From contig JBBPEB010000002.1 of NCBI GenBank assembly GCA_039096225.1, positions 434,001 to 498,000 of the forward strand: 64,000 nucleotides of DNA. The letters run 5' to 3'. This DNA comes from Blastocystis sp. Blastoise. Its lineage: Eukaryota; Sar; Bigyra; Opalinata; Blastocystidae. A model generated the notes under the pieces. That model saw nothing but the letters and a program-made list of their open reading frames with translations, did no database searches and was not told where the DNA came from. Of the stretch, positions 13,870 to 32,433 are shown piece after piece (positions within the stretch are counted from its first letter, which is position 1; every line of letters begins with the position of its first letter). The translations under genes and the position numbers were made by a program.

Positions 13870-15400
13870 CAATTTTGAAAAATGTGAATTAAGTGGTCTT
13901 AGAGTGAGAGATTCAATATAATGACTTTTATTTAATAAATTAGACTTATAACTCTATACTATATTAAAAGGAGAGTCAAAATTATGAAGGTCAAAGTGTA
14001 TGAGCAAATGACAAAATGTGTCTTAAAAAGTAAAAGGGTTTGCATATGTGTTTAGAATCATGTATTAAGTCTATTTTATGAATAAGAGCTTTAAATAAAT
14101 AGTTTAAGGTTGTCAAATTCAAAAGAATGTGTAAAACATAGTCTTAGACTATGAATAAAAAATTTAGAGATATTAATTAGTGTACAGCTGTAGTAGCTCT
14201 ACAACATATCAAAAGTTCAAAGAAAATAATTTTTAGAGAGTGGATGTGTGAGGTGTTGTGACTATTATTTAAAATTTATTTTTACTTCAGTTTGTTTAAA
14301 ATCGTGAATTTCGTGCACTGTAAAAAAATTGAGTCAAAAAATCAACTCTAAGGGTCTTAAATTTAAAAAAATGTGAAAATGAGTGACTTAGAGGACGAGA
14401 TTCAAAATAAGAGCTTTTATTCATTAAACTAGAGTGTATGACCTATATTATGTTAAAAGAAGGGACAAAAATATTTTGATCAGAGTGTATGACCAAATGG
14501 TAAAGTGTCCTTAAAAAGTCTAAAGTGTTGACTAATGTGCTCATAGAGTCATATAGAGTCTACTATGAAAATATTAGCTTTTAAAAATGTGTTTAAGTCT
14601 TTCAATTAGTAAAAATATGTTCAAAGAGAGTCATAAAATGAGAGTTTTAAGAAACGAGATATTGTTCAGTATACACTAAGAGACACTCTACAACATATCA
14701 AAAATATAGCAAAAACTATTTTTAGAGACTGCATGTGTAAAGGGTTGTGAGAGTTATTGAAAAAATATTTTTACTTCAGTTTGAGCAAAATCGTGTTTTT
14801 GGAACACTGTAGAAAAATTAACTTCAAAAATCAACTCTAAGGGTCTTAATTTTTAAAAATGTGAAAATGATTGACTTAGAGGACGAGATTCAAAATTCCC
14901 CCTCACTTTTATATAACTAGAGCACACACTCTATATTATATCAAAAGGAGGGACGAAAATATTTTGGTCGAAGTAAATGAGCAAATGCAAAAGGTTTATA
15001 AAATGTCTTAAAGTGATCACCAATGTGTAGCTAACACTATACTGAGTATAGTATGTAAATATTAGCTTATAAAAATGAATTTAAGTGTGTCAACTTTTCA
15101 TAATGTGTCAAAAAAGGTCTTTAAGAAAGAGATTCAAAACATTTACTTTTATTTAATAAATAGTATGATAAACTCTATACTATATCAAAAGACTGAAGGA
15201 AATTATTTTGATACAGTGGATCTTGAATGGGTAAAGTCTCTTTAAAAGTTACATTTTCAAGTTATTTGTGTTTAAAATCATTAGTTGAAATTAATATAAA
15301 AATATTAACTTTTTAAATAATGTTTTAGTTGTCAAAGTGAAAATGAATGTTGACTTTGTTATACTTAAAACTTCAAAATTCTTTTAAAAAGTATGAAAAT
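13870..15400 (+). repeat. Degenerate internal repeats of the Helitron
   Basis: A theme recurs near 13920, 14400, 14890 and 15140: a sentence ending GAGATTCAAAA, then CTTTTATTTAATAAA, then CTCTATA..ATATTAAAAGGAG, then GTGTATGACCAAATG. The same theme in more degenerate form is seen outside the Helitron around 45700-46450. Copy H2 has the same repeats. Confidence 0.55.
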
Positions 15401-15660
15401 GAGTTTAAATTATTATATTATGCTAATTTAAATGAATTTTATAAATTAAAAATACTTCAAAGTACTTCACATTGTAACTCATTTCTGAAGTTATTGACTT
15501 TAAAAATTCACAAAATGCTTTAAACAGTTGTTTAATCATTACTAAATACAAAATATATTTTAAAAATAATTTTTTGTGATGAATATAACTCAAAATATTG
15601 TTTTTAATTAAAAGATAATTTTTATTTGTTTTCATTTCTTATTTAAAAAGTCTAAAATAA

Positions 15661-15728
15661 TCTTATATCAGGAATTGAACCTGATTACAATTATAAAATA
15701 ATTGTAACTCTCCATATAGAGTATAAGA
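15661..15728 (-). tRNA. tRNA-like sequence (anticodon TTT, Lys-like), possibly organellar in origin
   Basis: On the minus strand the sequence folds as a cloverleaf. It has a 7-bp acceptor TCTTATA/TATAAGA, a D stem CTCT/AGAG with a 6-nt loop, and an anticodon stem CAATT/AATTG (extendable to 8 bp) with loop ATTTTAT. The T stem TCAGG/CCTGA carries a canonical loop TTCAATT. The base before the T arm and the B-box-like GGTTCAATTCC fit a tRNA. Linker bases between acceptor and D stem are missing and base 32 is A, so it is atypical, as in organellar tRNAs or degenerate copies. The second Helitron copy has it at 37510-37577 with one base changed in the D loop. Confidence 0.45.
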
Positions 15729-15879
15729 AATTAATATTTAATAAATAATATATATAATATATAATATATAATATATAATATATAATATATAATATATAAT
15801 AAATGACTCATATTAAAAACTATATATATAATATATAAGATAAAAGATAAATAAATATTCTTTATATACTCTTTATGCA

Positions 15880-15926
15880 GCCGCGGTCCGGGGCCGTTAG
15901 GCACTGGACCTGCGGCGTGACCCTAG
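15880..15926 (+). terminator. Helitron 3' hairpin and CTAG end of H1
   Basis: This GC-rich island lies in otherwise very AT-rich DNA. The stem GCCGC(G)GGTCC / GGACC(T)GCGGC encloses a smaller GCC-GTTA-GGC stem-loop, followed by GTGACC and CTAG. In Helitrons this hairpin acts as the rolling-circle transposition terminator. The same island closes H2 at 37745-37791. Confidence 0.8.
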
Positions 15927-16140
15927 TAATAATAAATATAATAATAATAATAATAATAGTAATAATAATAATACTAAATAATATACACAAACAAAAGAAA
16001 TGATAATTTACCTATATAATACCAATAATCGTTATTATTATAAAAGGAATATAATAATAATAATCTACATCAATAAATAAAGAGTTATTTACCTATAATA
16101 ATAATAGTAATAATAGTAATATATGATAAGGTATATAATA
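15927..16140. repeat. Continuation of the (AAT)n module array
   Basis: It is the right half of the array interrupted by H1, with the same modules (ACACAAACAAAAGAAATGAT...CCTATATAAT). Confidence 0.55.
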
Positions 16141-16603
16141 TACTAAACATGAGTGTATTGATTGATAAATCATTGAGAATTGAGTGTGATGTTAATAACA
16201 TTCAAAATGCTAGCTATATACATAAAATAACTAAATTAGCAAGTTTTTAATAAAAATAAATGAAATATAATGAAATATTAAATAATATATACATAATAAT
16301 GAAATAATTGTTAATAAAAAATAAATGATAACAGCAATATAAAAAAAAAGAACTAAAATTTGAAAAGATTTTTATTATTGTTTGTATAAAAAAAAATATT
16401 TATCGCAAAAAATTTCTAGAAATTTCTCAAATAATCATATATAGACAAATATTTACCAATGATATTTTTTATAATTTATGGCTATTATTTTTCAGTACTA
16501 CTTCGTCATAACAAATCTTTAAATTCGTGATTATGACGCTATTATTTTTGTAGGAAAATGTGTTTTTATCAAATGCGTCATCCATTTTCTTCCAATCATA
16601 TTT

Positions 16604-17333
16604 CTAAATATATATATTTGATTTTATATATTTTATATATGTAAATACTAAAAACGAGTTTTTGATTATTTTTTTATCAATTATTACTTCTCCGCTACTA
16701 TTAATAATATTGAAACCAAAGGATGAAGGCAAATTCCCATTTTTCTTTTTATCATAGAGAGCATCTTTTACAATTCTTATAATTATATAATCATCTACTC
16801 TACTTTTTTCAAATGACAGCATATACTCTTTTATAATCAGTAAAATTAAAATTAAAAGTCTGTTTTCATCATCTATGTAAATATTTTCTTTGTCATTTTT
16901 GAAAATATGTTCAGCATCCTTTAGATCACGATCAGTCAATACATAAGGTAAAACCCTGAGGCATTTCTATTTAAAAAATCATGATTAAAAAAGAAAATTT
17001 AAAATTAGGATATAAAATACTTTTATTATTTTTGTAGAATGCATGCTTGACGTTACCTTTATTCCCCTTTTTAAAGCTTCTCGCCTAAATGCAATTTCTA
17101 AGTCATATGTTAAATAACTCTTTCCTTGAGAATCTAAAAAATAATATCATGAATACAAAGAAAAAACTACTATCTGTATCAGAATGAGCTAATCCATTGA
17201 AGAATTCATGACTAGCATGTAGAAGTTCAACTTTAAACTTCTTAATTTTTTTGGTTTCTTCATTTGTTAAAGATTTCTGCCTTTATTGTTTTTCTAATAG
17301 GTTATACATACGATATAAATACTTTTTTGGCAT
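16604..17333 (-). CDS. Conserved accessory protein of CACTA element X
   Basis: Four exons (17308-17333, 17171-17280, 17021-17133, 16604-16966) join in phase to 203 residues, starting at ATG 17331-17333 (MPKKYLYRM). It is homologous along its length to the accessory protein of W. Examples are TNEETKKIKKF against TVEDIKKIRRF, SYLTYDLEIAF against KYLTDDLETAL, LPYVLTDRDLKDAEHIF against IPYVLSQRERNSAKDMF, and RVDDYIIIRIV against YVDDYTIIKEV. Exon boundaries and the 113-nt middle exon are conserved, and no stop or frameshift is seen although the neighbouring transposase is broken. It lies head to head with the transposase gene (start 18143). The function is unknown. A DNA-binding or regulatory protein of the element is the likely role by analogy. 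Confidence 0.65.
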
Positions 17334-19529
17334 CTCGTAGCTTTTAAAATGATATAAAAGAGAAAAAGTATTATTTTTAGTATTTTGCTTTAAATATTTT
17401 GATTTTCTTTTTATACAAATAAGTTGTGTAATGGTTAAATATCAAATATTAATTCTTAAATATTTATCTCTAGTTTGAGAAAACATTGTGTTTTTAAGTT
17501 TTATGTCATAATACGTTTACAATCTACTATTTTTAGTCTCAATTTTATAAAATTAGTAAAAAAACACATAAATTTTATTATTATTATATTAAAATACAAT
17601 GAATAATTCAAATATGTGTGCATTATATATATATAATAAAGCTAATAAAAGAATCAAAATATTTTTAATTTTTTGTTTTAATAATAATTACTCAGGAATA
17701 AAAACTCATAAGCTAATAATAATCTTTTCATATTTCATTTAAATAAATTACATTAAAAGAAATATGATAATTGATTATAAATAAATATTTATTCATACGA
17801 CAAGCTTCACAACAAAAAAGTAAAATAGAGTAGAATCTTTACATATTCCCGTAAATATGAATTATTTCTATTTCAATATAACTTTGAATACAAGCTGAAA
17901 TATATATTAAATACAGGTCTTATATTTCTTAATATATATTTAAAAAGCACGAAAATACTTAAAATAGTCATAAAAATAGTATAATACACAAAATATAAAT
18001 ACTGATCATAATTATTCTTTTATAGACTGAATAATCACAGAGAACTGTGTTAATAACATAAGGAAGAAGCTCATTATAACATTTAGAAATCTATTACACT
18101 TTAATATATCCATATAGTGAATTATTAGTTCTAAATTGAGAAATGTCAAATAGAGAATATAAAGGTAGTGGCTATAAAGCTAAAAGAAGAACAATATCAC
18201 GTTTACGAACATTATTTGATAGTCTACCGGAATTAGTTTTAAACAATTCTCCTACTGCAACTTATAATGATAGTGTCGAAAATGATGAGATTTATGAAGA
18301 GAGCTTTAGTAATAATCAGGAGTTGTTGGTAGAAAAATTAATAGAATCAATACTAAATGATAAAGTATATATATATATATAAATTGTATAGAAAGTATTA
18401 TTGTTTCTCTTTAGAATCAAATAAAGGATATACATAAAGGAAATATAGAACGAATTGAAGAGGTAATACTTAATTGTTGGATATCATTAAAAACTAGCAT
18501 GCAAAACATCAAGCCTTTATTTGAACTTGTGAATAAAATAATAGATATTTTGTCTCTACCAATAAATAAACTTACTATTCCAAAAAATGGTCAAGAGGCT
18601 GTTAGAAGATTGATGAAATATGCTCAATATAGACCAACTCAGCGAAATATTTATCTTTGTAGTTCATGTAACTCTTTTATTGGTTTTAATAAAGGACAGA
18701 AACAGATTGATAGAAGTAAAAGAAAGTGTAAAGACTTATCATGTAAAGTCTCCAAATGTAAATATCTTATTATTATTTAAATATTTATACTTATTATTAA
18801 TACTTATATAAAGGTAGAAAGATAACAATAATACCTTTGATTCCTAGGATACGTGTTCTTCTACGTTCCCCTTTATTGATCAATGATATTAGCTACTTTA
18901 CCAAAGAAGATGTTTTGAATATAATAAGATGTAATAATAAATCTGAATTTAAAGGTCCAATGTATTTAATGAGTAAAAACTATAAACAATATATAGATAA
19001 GGTAATCAACAATGGTGATATCTTTCTTGTGTTTACTCTAACCTGTGATGGAATAAGCATTTTCTCTCATTCACTTAGCGAATATAATAAATCATCATTT
19101 CCAATATTATTAAAATTATTAAACTATAACTATAAAAGACAATATGATAAACGAACTTTCTGGACATATACAGTTTCCTCTGAGAATTTTAGTGATAATA
19201 TACTCTCTATAATTGTTGAAGAGTTTAAACAATTAGAAAAGGGTATAGATATGGATGTTTATATTCATGGTATGTTACAAAGGAAAAAAGTTGTTTCAAT
19301 TCTATTGAATGTTTCTGGAGATTGCGCTGCAATATCAAGCATTGGACATTTTACAGGATCAGCTTCTTCTTTTCCTTGCAGATGTTGTGAGTTGGAGTGG
19401 AAACGTGATGATAAGAGTTTTCATCAAGGCATTAAGTGCTCCTTTTCGCATGTGTCTGATCTCGTAAATAAAGATGAGATGACAGACCAACTTCACAGCA
19501 TCAGATTTCCAATTATGCCATATAAAGGT

Positions 19530-20570
19530 ATATTATTATTATATCAATTTATTATATTAATAGTAGTACATCTATTTATTATATTAATAGTATTATTACA
19601 TCTATTTATTATATTAATAGTATTATTACATCTATTTATTATATTAATAGTATTATTACATCTATTTATTATATTAATAGTATTATTACATCTATTTATT
19701 ATATTAATAGTATTATTACATCTATTTATTATATTAATAGTATTATTACATCTATTTATTATATTAATAGTATTATTACATCAATTTATTATATTAATAG
19801 TATTATTACATCAATTTATTATATTAATAGTATTATTACATCTATTTATTATATTAATAGTATTATTACATCTATTTATTATATTAATAGTATTATTACA
19901 TCTATTTATTATATTAATAGTATTATTACATCTATTTATTATATTAATAGTAGTACATCTATTTATTATATTAATAGTATTATTACATCTATTTATTATA
20001 TTAATAGTATTATTACATCTATTTATTATATTAATAGTATTATTACATCTATTTATTATATTAATAGTATTATTACATCTATTTATTATATTAATATTAT
20101 TACATCAATTTATTATATTAATATTATTATATCTATTTATTATATTAATATTATTATATCTATTTATTATATTAATATTATTACATCTATTTATTATATT
20201 AATACTATTACATCTATTTATTATATTAATATTATTATATCTATTTATTATATTAATACTATTACATCTATTTATTATATTAATACTATTACATCTATTT
20301 ATTATATTAATATTATTACATCTATTTATTATATTAATACTATTACATCTATTTATTATATTAATATTATTACATCTATTTATTATATTAATACTATTAC
20401 ATCTATTTATTATATTAATATTATTACATCTATTTATTATATTAATACTATTACATCTATTTATTATATTAATATTATTATATCTATTTATTATATTAAT
20501 ATTATTACATCTATTTATTATATTAATATTATTACATCAATTTATTATATTAATATTATTATACATATAT
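19530..20570 (+). repeat. Minisatellite of 30-bp then 27-bp units
   Basis: More than 30 tandem units of CATCTATTTATTATATTAAT plus AGTATTATTA (30 bp) occur up to about 20095, followed by 27-bp units lacking one trinucleotide. The array lies between a good 5' splice site (AAAG|GTATATT at 19528) and a 3' splice site (ATATATAG at 20574). Unit lengths and total length (1047) are multiples of three and no stop occurs in the transposase frame, where it would encode a hydrophobic ILIVLLHLFI repeat. An expanded intron is the more likely reading. Confidence 0.85.
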
Positions 20571-21821
20571 ATAGACAATGAAGAAAAGCATTATACTGTT
20601 TTAGTTAATTCATTGCCTAATAAAATTTGCTATAATGATGCATACTCTACGAATACATACCAAAATAGAACTTATGAGTCTATTAAACAGTATAGACTTT
20701 TCGGTATACAGGATGGATCATTTAAGGGTATAAAATGTGTACCAAGCTGTTTCGAAAGATTATCTTACTTTGATACATCATCAAGTTTTCCCATAGATAC
20801 GATGCATCTCTTTAACAACATTGTTACACTTCTTCTTTCTTTATTATTTCATTACAATTCAGATAAATACTCTTCTTTAATAGCCAAGACATTTTTAAAT
20901 AATGAAAACGAAAATGAAGATATAGATAATACATCCCATAGCGTAAACACTGAAAATAATAATGAAGCTACCTCTAATTATGCAAAAGTTAAAGCAGATA
21001 AAATAGTATCTGGTTTTCGTCTTAACAAGGAAAATATGAATATACTTAACACTCGGATAAATGATATTAACACGTTTTACAATAAGTACGAATATAAATT
21101 CCGATTTGCTCTAAATGAGAAGAAATTTTGGTATTTATCATCTCATACAAGAATCTTTTTTTTCTCTGTTATATTACCTTTAATAACTAACGATTTTAAT
21201 ATGAAAGACTCTCCCATTATATTATTGATAAATCCTTTAGCGACGATAATACGTATAATAGAAATAGAATCTCTATCATTATCTAATGATTCAATAGACA
21301 TTCTACAAAGACAATGCTATCTATTTTGTTTTTAATGTGACCTATTGCTCCCAAAAGAAATTATCAACAGTCAGATACATTTAATTCAGCATCTTTCAGA
21401 TTCTATTAAGTCTAATGGATCTTCAACTTATGGATGTACTTATCAATCGGAACGATTTTATTCACATATAAAACGAATGACTTTCGGAAGGCTATGTTTC
21501 AATGAATCAAGTTTAAGATGTTTAGTACAAGATGAGATTTGTAATATTAATATTAATAATAATGTATTTGATATAAATAATAATCATAATAATATTGATT
21601 ATCCTTTAATATTAAACGAATCACAAAATATAACGGAAAATAATAGTTATTCCTTTCCAGAATTTAGAAAAATTGTCTATACAAGCAATAGTAATATCGT
21701 AAATTTTAGAGGATTAAGAGAAGCATCGAATAAAACATTGAACGAAGAAGAAATATATTATCTACTTAAAGAATTACTTTTATCAGGGAATATGGAAATA
21801 AAAAAAATATTATTAACCAAT

Positions 21822-22014
21822 CAGTGACTTCCAAAAGGCCCTTTTTTTTTGCGGTGCCGCAATTGTCACAGAAAAATGTGACACTTTTGTTAATTTTTGA
21901 CAGTGTAAAAATATTTATTATTATATTAAGTCATATTAAGTCTGACTTAAAGAGACTTTATGTGACTGTCAAAAAAAGTCACCGCAAGTGTCACAAAAAG
22001 TCGGGAAGGCACTG
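21822..22014 (+). mobile_element. hAT-type MITE, copy 1 (193 bp)
   Basis: It has inverted ends CAGTGACTTCC / GGAAGGCACTG and a perfect 8-bp target duplication TAACCAAT (21814-21821 and 22015-22022). Eight-base duplications and CAGTG-like ends are typical of hAT elements. Copy 2 at 41816-42008 has the same length and differs at a single base by eye. It interrupts the transposase of X. Confidence 0.9.
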
Positions 22015-22654
22015 TAACCAATATAAATATAGATAATACTACAAATCTATTAGATCTATTAGACTCTGTGCTATCTTATACAAGATTAAAGGAAAACATG
22101 AAGTTGTTACAAATGTATTATTATTCCGAAATATTAGTAAATGAAAATTTAGTTTTTACTTCTACAGATGAATATGAAGGTGTTGAAAAAATTGATAACT
22201 CATATATCGCGTATTCACTGGATAAAGATCATCCAAAAGACTCTATTCATTTGATAAAAGCACTATACTATATTCAGATATATGATGTAGTCCTAATTAG
22301 AAAACATGAATATCCTCAGCCACATAAATCAACCACTAATATATTTTTCATTATAAATGACTCAAATAATGTAGTACCTTCGAATTCAAAATATGGATCA
22401 CCTTTTTTATCATTAACTCATATTATACCTGATAATATGGTAGTTTCTGATATACATAATAATAATATAGATGAGGAATCACATTCTAAAGTATATACTA
22501 CTTATTCATATATATATATTAATACTATTAATGTTTATCATAGACAAATATTCGAAAGAACCAATCCAGTATTCCAGTTTATAATCCGGAATCAATTCAA
22601 ACATCAACAGTATTTACTTCACGTTATTTAGAATCAATCAAATCATTTTTTTAA

Positions 22655-28363
<5,709 letters not shown>

Positions 28364-30443
28364 TCATTACTATTATAAAGCAAATAGGCAAAAAAATTCC
28401 CATTGGTCAGTTTTTGGAAAATGCATTTGATTGGCTACTATATACTATAGTTTGTCGCCGCAACTCCTCTAAACTTACGGGGAGTTAACTTTTGAGTGAA
28501 ACACAGTTCAATACGATATAACGTGTAGTTGTGCACCGTATATTTGGTTAAGCGATATTGTTTATAATTAAAAAGTTATTAATAAAAAAACAGAAAACAT
28601 GATTTTTGAGTCGTTTTTGATTGGCTCTTTGGGATGACCCCGATAAAAATTGTTGACCAGACAATTAAAAAATAAACATGGGGTAAACTTGATTTTTTCT
28701 CAATCCCACAATATACGTTATCCGTGTTTATTCTTTATATTTATCTATTTTTTAATACTTTTTCATATTGAACACGTGAGGCCTTAACGGTCAAATTTAG
28801 ATTCTTAATTTGACAGCATATTCTGATTCAGGAGGTTCAAAAACCTAGGTGTAGCGATTTTGAGCTCCTGAGGATGATTTTTGAGTGATCGATATTTTCT
28901 TCGATCTTCTTATTATCGACTAATATTATAGCATAGTAATCAATAGGTCCTCAAACTACTATAGTTAAAACAAAGTTTTAAAATAATGAGTTTGAGTATG
29001 ACAATTTTGAAAAATGTGAATTAAGTGGTCTTAGAGTGAGAGATTCAATATAATGACTTTTATTTAGTAAACTAGAGATAATACTCTATACTATGTTAAA
29101 AGGAGAGTCAAAATTATGAAGGTCAAAGTGTATGACCAAATGACAAAATGTGTCTTAAAAAGTAAAAGGGTTTGCATATGTGTTTAGAATCATGTATTAA
29201 GTCTATTTTATGAATAAGAGCTTTAAATAAATAGTTTAAGGTTGTCAAATTCAAAAGAATATGTAAAACATAGTCTTAGACTATGAATAAAAAATTTATA
29301 GATATTAATTAGTGTACAGCTGTAGTAGCTCTACAACATATCAAAAGTACAAAGAAAATAATTTTTAGAGAGTGGATGTGTGAGGTGTTGTGACTATTAT
29401 TTAAAATTTATTTTTACTTCAGTTTGAGCAAAATTGTGAATTTCGTACACTATAGAAAAATTGAGTCAAAATATCAACTCTAAGGGTCTTAAATTTTGAA
29501 AAATGTAAAAATGAGTGACTTAGATGACGAGATTCAAAATAAGAGTGTTTATTCATTAAACTAGACTGTATGATCTATATTATGTTAAAAGAAGGGACGA
29601 AAATGTTTTGATCAAAGTGTATGACCAAATGGTAAAGTGTCTTTAAAAAGTCTAAAGTGATGACTAATTTGTTTATAGAGTCATATAAAGTCTACTATGT
29701 AAATATTAGCTTTTAAAAATGTGTTTAAGTCTTTCAATTAGTAAAAATATGTTCAAAGAGAGTCATAAAATGAGAGTTTTAAGAAACGAGATATTGTTCA
29801 GTATACACTAAGAGACACTCTACAACATATCAAAAATATAGCAAAAACTATTTTTAGAGAGTGGATGTGTAAAGGGTTGTGAGAGTTATTGAAAAAATAT
29901 TTTTACTTCAGTTTGTGCAAAATCGTGTTTTTGGAACACTGTAGAAAAATTAACTTCAAAAATCAACTCTAAGGGTCTTAATTTTTAAAAATGTGAAAAT
30001 GTTTGACTTAGAGGACGAGATTCAAAATTCCCCCTCACTTTTATATAACTAGACCACACACTCTATACACTATCAGGTATTCCCGTGATACTTTTTGGAG
30101 AGTTTTGCCAAAAAATGACTAAATTACTTTTTAAGACTATTTTCAGTCAGGCGAAAAGAGTAGCCAAAAACTAGGTTATTTTTGTCGAATATGGTCTTTC
30201 TTTTCATTCGTTCAGAATTCTTTTAGAAACGTCATTTTATTATTAATTTAATCGTTGTGTGAATGATAATCAATATATATATATAACAAAAGACAATAAA
30301 TAATATATAATAATTAAAATAGCAAGAAAGATAAGAAAATAATAATTATTTTGATTTGTTTTGATAAATTGGCAACTGTATCTGAGGACTATATATATAA
30401 ATTGATAGAACTAATAATAATATAGATAATATAGAATACATAC

Positions 30444-30886
30444 CTTCTAACATCACTTCTAGACCAACTCTTGAACAAGAACCAAAACTATAAAAATAGA
30501 ATGTAAAAAAATAAATATATTATAACAATATACCTTCTAAATCCTAGCAGTGTAGACCAAAAGGGACACCAGAGAGTACCTAGAACCTATAAAAAATTAA
30601 ATTAGTTAATTTCAAAAAAATAAAATATAATTAAATACCTTCAGAAGCATTGATTTGTTGACCAAGGAGACCTGAGACAATAGTTGAACCTATATAAGAT
30701 AATAAATAATAATAGCAGAGAGAATGCTAAAAAATATATACCTTTAATACAACCAGATTTCTATACGTTCAGGCCCGGAAACTCATAAACTAACTAAAGA
30801 GAATAAAAGAAATGAAAAATAAGCATACCTTTAAAAAAGAAGACCAATTAGGACCTATTAGAATCTATTTTGACACACCAGTAAGC
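30444..30886 (-). other. Five exon-like modules in tandem
   Basis: On the minus strand, segments of 44-58 nt (30444-30487, 30534-30586, 30639-30689, 30742-30793, 30829-30886) each follow an acceptor-like TATAG or TTTAG and end in (G/A)AAG|GTAT. AT-rich spacers of 35-60 nt separate them. Some are open and similar (GSTIVSGLLGQQINASE; the related module at 35516-35568 reads GCLLGLVGTSNNQLTKS), while the module at 30829-30886 is closed in all frames. They look like duplicated small exons of an element transcript, partly decayed. Confidence 0.4.
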
Positions 30887-32433
30887 CTATATAGAATAAG
30901 ATAAATAAAAAAAATATTATATACATTTAATAATATATAAAATATAGTTGTAAATTAAAGAAAAATAAAAATAAATATGCGAAAAAGTTGAATCTTATAA
31001 ACAAAGAGAAATTCCCCCTTACAATTTTTTTTTTTGTATAATAAAATTCTTTACAAAATCTGGGTTTCCAGGGGTTACAACATTTTTAAATTTTCCCTTT
31101 TTCTCTAATAAAAAGTCTATTTGAATATAAAAATGATTTATAAATGTAATATGTGTTTATGAACCTAAATTATTTAATTACAACATGTTTAAGACTTATT
31201 AGAACAAAAATATAGTTATTTAAAAAATCTTTAATTACAATTAAATATATTTGTCTGCTATTTTTATATAATAGTATTTTATTTATAACAAGAAGGTCCT
31301 AGATAATCAAGAGAAATATTTAGTATAATCACTTATAGAGACATGATTCAAAATTTATAAACTTTTGTTTCTAATATGATTTATTTCAACAATTTATCGA
31401 TTATTGTAGATGTATAAATAAAACGAGAATGTTTGAAAGCTTTGTGAGTTGTTTAAGACATAATAAAGAATGTAATTTATTAAAGTATAAAGTAGATTAA
31501 TATTTACTCTTTTTTCTATTATTCCAAAAGAATTCTATAAATAATTTTATTCCTAAATATCAACAAAACAAATAGAGTAATATATAAAGAAATAAAACAA
31601 AATAAAAGATAGATAAAAAAGATAATATATAGTATATATATAGTAATATATCATTATAATATATATAATATGAATAATTTATTAAACTCCTTTCTATTCT
31701 ATATATACATGATTATAAAACCATATATAATTTAAATATATATATATATTGATATAGTATTATAAATATATATATATACAAGAGTTATCATTATCTTAAT
31801 ACATAAAGGAATCATCCAAAAGTTTATATAATAATAATAATATAATAATAGTAATAACAATAAGTATATAATATATATATATATATATACAAGATATATA
31901 ATAACCATGTTTCTGATAATCATGGTTATCAATAAGGAACATAAAACGTGGGTATTATAGGAGGTATATAGTTGTATATATATGTTTTATATGGTGGTAA
32001 TTCTTCAAATAGATAATGATCCTTTTTCTGTAGTTTGTATGGAATTGTCATAACTATATATATATATATATATTATATCAAAATATAATAATAAAGTATA
32101 TATATAAATATATAATATCACGAGAACAATAAAGTATATATATATATATACTTGAGAAATTCTAGAATAAGTATTTCCCACGATTATAATTCATAAAGAC
32201 AACACGCTACTCTTAGTAGGGAAGATGAAGTAGGAGATAACAGGATAACAGTATATAACCACGGGGATAATTAAGTATATCCTATAAAATATGTAATAAG
32301 AAAATCATGTGACATAAGTAGCTGATAGAGGGATTCAAACATTCATAGAATACATATATTCTATATAATAATAATAATAATAATAACAATAATAATATAT
32401 ATATATATATATATACAAAGTCATCCAGTATAT

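Larger units (their letters stand above)
13232..15926 (+). mobile_element. Non-autonomous Helitron H1
   Basis: It starts with TCATTACTAT directly after an A and ends with CTAG directly before a T. A GC-rich hairpin (GCCGCGGTCC...GGACCTGCGGC, 15880-15916) lies about 6 nt before the CTAG. These are the canonical Helitron features: 5' TC, 3' hairpin, CTRR, insertion between A and T, no target duplication and no inverted repeats. A second copy with the same ends is H2 at 28364-37791. No Rep/helicase frame is present, so it depends on an enzyme supplied elsewhere. It landed in an (AAT)n array inside X. Internally it holds degenerate ~250-500-bp repeats and a tRNA-like sequence near the 3' end. Confidence 0.85.
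18143..22654 (+). pseudogene. Tnp2-type transposase of X, broken by a stop codon and a MITE
   Basis: Exons 18143-18364, 18415-18757, 18814-19527, 20575-22490 and 22544-22654 align with the W transposase from the zinc-knuckle region (YLCSSCNSF) to the C-terminus (TVFTSRYLESI). The Tnp2 motifs are present: CDGISIF, GDCAAI, DTMHLFNN. The DUF4218-like block LPKEIINSQIHLIQHL is also present. Two lesions are seen. One is a TAA at 21333-21335 where W has a Leu codon. The other is a 193-bp MITE plus 8-bp duplication at 21822-22022. Removing MITE and duplication restores the frame (201 bases), so these are the only obvious lesions. A 1047-nt minisatellite-bearing segment (19528-20574) with GTATAT and ATATAG borders is absent from W. 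Confidence 0.8.

Noticed and set aside
21824-22036. 70-codon frame
   Set aside because: It lies across the hAT MITE and has no coding character.
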